From an uncultured Prevotella sp. (GTDB lineage Bacteria; Bacteroidota; Bacteroidia; Bacteroidales; Bacteroidaceae), in contig CALBJK010000182.1 in assembly GCA_937892695.1 (NCBI GenBank), positions 1 through 7,670 of the forward strand: 7,670 nucleotides of DNA, in the 5' to 3' direction. A model generated the notes under the pieces. It had not been told where the DNA came from, ran no database searches, and saw nothing but the letters and a program-made list of their open reading frames with translations. The position numbers and the translations under genes are program-made. Positions 5,908 to 7,670 of this stretch are shown here, piece after piece; position 1 is the first letter of the stretch; the number at the start of each line of letters is the position of its first letter.

Positions 5908-7077
5908 TCACGAATGGCTGTCCGCCTTCATCAGCCCTATAAGCCTGAACACACAGAATGCCGTAGCGACAGCAGCGAGTATGCCGCCGACATAGCCCAC
6001 GTAGGCCACCGACGACCATGTGCAGACCATGCCGCCGAAGAGTGCGCCGCAGCCTATGCCGAGGTTGAAGATTCCTGAAAAGATGGACATAGCCACCGAC
6101 GAACCTCCTTGCGGTGCAAAGCGTATGATTTCGGCCTGGAACACTACATTGTAGGCTGTGATGACTGCTCCCCAGAACACGCACAATGCCATCATTGCCC
6201 ATACGGAGTACGATGCCAGCTGGAGCAGCAGCAGACTGACGGCCACGCCGCCCGTGACTGTCATTATGAACGGATACTGGCAGCGGTTGAAGTAGCGCGA
6301 GAACATCACGCTGCCTATCATGCCGGCCCCCCCGAACACGATGAGCGTGAGCGTGACCATGCTGTCGCTCATGTGGGCAGTCTGGGCCAGGAACGGTTCT
6401 ATGTAGCTGTAGGCCACGTAGTGGGATGTGGCCAATATTACGGTCAAGACATAAATGCCCATGAGTACACGGTTATTCAGTATTTCAGGCATCTTGCGCA
6501 ACGAGAACGACTTGCGGTTGGGCATTTTCGGGAACACAATAGCCAGAAACAATGCTACGACGGCAGTCACGGCGGCAATGCAGAGGAAGGCCATTCGCCA
6601 CCCTATCTGCAATCCGATAATACGCCCCAGTGGCAGACCGACAATCATGGCCACAGACGTACCCGTGACTATCATGCCCAGAGCCAGCGACTTATGCTCT
6701 TCCGGAACAGTGCGCACGGCCATCGGCGCGGCTATCGACCAGAAGATGGAATGGGCGCAAGCCACACCTATGCGCGAAAGCATCAGTGTCCAGAATCCCG
6801 TAGCCATGGCCGAGAACACGTGGCTGACGATAAAGAGAACGATGATGGAGAGCAGCAGTTTCTTAAACTCCATCTTGCAGACCATCAGCATCAGCGGCAG
6901 CGACAGCAGAGCCACCACCCATGCGTAGATAGAAATGAGCATTCCGGCATGGGCTTCGGTTATGCGCAGGTCGGAAGCAATGTCTGAGAGTAGTCCGATA
7001 GGCATGAATTCGGACGTGTTGAACACAAAGGCCGAGGCAGTCATGCCTATCAGCGGCAACCAATTACGGACAGTCAT
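5908..7077 (-). CDS. sotB: SotB-type sugar/drug efflux transporter (MFS, DHA1)
   Basis: A 389-residue inner membrane protein with about 12 membrane segments, close in length to E. coli SotB/YdeA (396). Strong matches to that protein run along the whole sequence: FNTSEFMPIGLLSDIA (19-34), IYAWVVALLSLPLMLM (50-65), SRIGVACAHSIFWSI (101-115), the motif-C-like GLPLGRIIG (147-155), SHYVAYSYIEPF (218-229), FGGAGMIGSV (248-257) and FSGIFNLGIGCGAL (333-346). E. coli SotB exports arabinose and IPTG by proton antiport and so limits sugar build-up. Substrate here is inferred from similarity alone and could equally be a drug or another metabolite. The start at 7077 gives the expected short lead before the first helix. 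It lies 42 bases downstream of bcp in the same direction, with no terminator seen between them, so co-transcription is likely. Confidence 0.92.
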   Translation of the reverse strand: MTVRNWLPLIGMTASAFVFNTSEFMPIGLLSDIASDLRITEAHAGMLISIYAWVVALLSLPLMLMVCKMEFKKLLLSIIVLFIVSHVFSAMATGFWTLMLSRIGVACAHSIFWSIAAPMAVRTVPEEHKSLALGMIVTGTSVAMIVGLPLGRIIGLQIGWRMAFLCIAAVTAVVALFLAIVFPKMPNRKSFSLRKMPEILNNRVLMGIYVLTVILATSHYVAYSYIEPFLAQTAHMSDSMVTLTLIVFGGAGMIGSVMFSRYFNRCQYPFIMTVTGGVAVSLLLLQLASYSVWAMMALCVFWGAVITAYNVVFQAEIIRFAPQGGSSVAMSIFSGIFNLGIGCGALFGGMVCTWSSVAYVGYVGGILAAVATAFCVFRLIGLMKADSHS

Positions 7078-7119
7078 TTTTATGTGTGAATATAGTTTTT
7101 TTAGTCGTTTGTTGTTTAT

Positions 7120-7569
7120 TTATCCGAGAATCTGCTTGGCGTGTTCCTTTACTTTAATCTGTTTGGGTGTGAACACCTTCTCTACCGTTCCCTCTGGGCC
7201 GATAATGAAGGTTGTGCGCAGTGTCCCCATGTAAGTGCGTCCGTACATCTTCTTTTCACCCCACACGCCGAACTGCTCCACCAGACGTTTGTCGGTGTCG
7301 GCAATGAGGGTGAACGGCAGCGAGTTTTTCTCGATGAACTTCTGGTGCTTCTTCGCGTCGTCCACGCTTACGCCCACAACCTCGTAGCCCTTGTCGAGCA
7401 GTTCGCTGTAGCTGTCACGCAGACTGCAAGCCTCGCTCGTGCATCCCGAAGTAAGGTCTTTCGGATAGAAATAAAGTACGAGTTTCTTTCCTGCGAAGTC
7501 ACTCAGGCGGACTTCCTTACCGTTCTGGTCTGTTCCCAATATTTCGGGAGCCTTGTCTCCTATTCCCAT
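7120..7569 (-). CDS. bcp: Thioredoxin-dependent thiol peroxidase (peroxiredoxin, BCP family)
   Basis: Reduces hydrogen peroxide and organic hydroperoxides using thioredoxin as electron donor, in the cytoplasm. The 149-residue product is a single AhpC/TSA thioredoxin fold of normal BCP length. The catalytic loop FYPKDLTSGCTSEACSLRD (residues 34-52) contains the PxxxTxxC motif with Pro36, Thr40 and peroxidatic Cys43. Cys48, five residues on, matches the resolving Cys of the atypical two-Cys BCP type. The conserved Arg is Arg118 in GTLRTTFIIG. The start at 7569 (MGIGDKAPEI) fits the family N-terminus. A Bacteroidetes-type promoter box lies about 45 bases upstream, overlapped by a palindrome just beyond it. 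The gene appears to head the bcp-sotB-yitT run, and shared transcription would tie efflux to peroxide defence, though this is inferred only from spacing and direction. Confidence 0.96.
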   Translation of the reverse strand: MGIGDKAPEILGTDQNGKEVRLSDFAGKKLVLYFYPKDLTSGCTSEACSLRDSYSELLDKGYEVVGVSVDDAKKHQKFIEKNSLPFTLIADTDKRLVEQFGVWGEKKMYGRTYMGTLRTTFIIGPEGTVEKVFTPKQIKVKEHAKQILG

Positions 7570-7612
7570 TTCAAATTTCAGTTTTGTTTTCGCGGTTTCC
7601 CGCTTCCTTATG

Positions 7613-7647
7613 CAAAGTTAGTGCAAATGAGCGGAATAGAAAACAAA
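7613..7647 (-). promoter_or_regulatory. Bacteroidetes-type promoter of bcp
   Basis: Read on the minus strand, TAACTTTG (7620-7613) matches the Bacteroidetes -7 consensus TAnnTTTG exactly. A TTTG that could serve as the -33 box lies at 7647-7644, separated by 23 bases, slightly longer than usual. Transcription would begin near 7608 and leave a leader of about 40 bases before the bcp ATG. The consensus is established for Bacteroides; its use at this site is inferred. Confidence 0.6.
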
Positions 7648-7665
7648 CTTGTTTGTTTTTATTCC
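7633..7665. repeat. 33-bp near-perfect palindrome over the bcp promoter
   Basis: The arms ggaata + aaaacaaac (7633-7638 and 7640-7648) are exactly complementary to gtttgtttt + tattcc (7651-7665). This gives 15 bp with one unpaired G (7639) and a two-base centre (tt). The element covers the proposed -33 box of bcp. It could be an operator, or the terminator hairpin of a gene beyond the right edge. No long T tract follows it on the minus strand. Confidence 0.75.
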
Positions 7666-7670
7666 CGAAT

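Noticed and set aside
6109..6987. 292-codon open frame on the plus strand opposite sotB
   Set aside because: It is His/Gln/Arg-rich with no family resemblance, while the opposite strand encodes a full-length SotB homologue.

Overview
The window looks like core chromosome of a Bacteroidales bacterium, most likely a Prevotella-type genus. This is inferred from the protein flavours (a PF14905-type outer membrane barrel with an N-terminal carboxypeptidase-regulatory-like domain, and a PurN with the GGKGMYG variant), from weak or absent Shine-Dalgarno sequences, and from a Bacteroidetes-style TAnnTTTG promoter box upstream of the peroxiredoxin gene. Base composition is moderate and similar across the genes. 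I see no tRNA, rRNA, CRISPR array, insertion sequence, integrase or phage gene.

Layout. Left, plus strand (1-1504): a tight cluster of three overlapping genes. These are the 3' part of pth (peptidyl-tRNA hydrolase), an Hsp15-like S4 RNA-binding protein (hslR) and purN (GAR transformylase). The first two rescue stalled translation products (peptidyl-tRNA; blocked 50S subunits), and purN supplies purine synthesis. Positions 1505-1779 separate convergent transcription units and hold an 11-bp perfect inverted repeat that may serve as a terminator. Centre, minus strand (4758-1780): one large outer membrane beta-barrel protein of the TonB-dependent receptor superfamily, with a Gly/Arg/Pro-rich C-terminal tail built on a tandem repeat. 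Positions 4759-4965 are gene-free and contain two stacked hairpins; the one nearer the barrel gene looks like an intrinsic terminator. Right, minus strand (7569-4966): bcp (thiol peroxidase), sotB (sugar/drug efflux MFS transporter) and a YitT-family membrane protein, probably co-transcribed in that order. A promoter-like sequence upstream of bcp is overlapped by a near-perfect 33-bp palindrome.

I found no convincing undescribed multi-gene system. The points most worth a second look are non-coding or compositional: the palindrome over the bcp promoter, the long hairpin downstream of yitT, the 17-bp tandem duplication between sotB and yitT, and the repeat-built RGG-like tail of the outer membrane protein.
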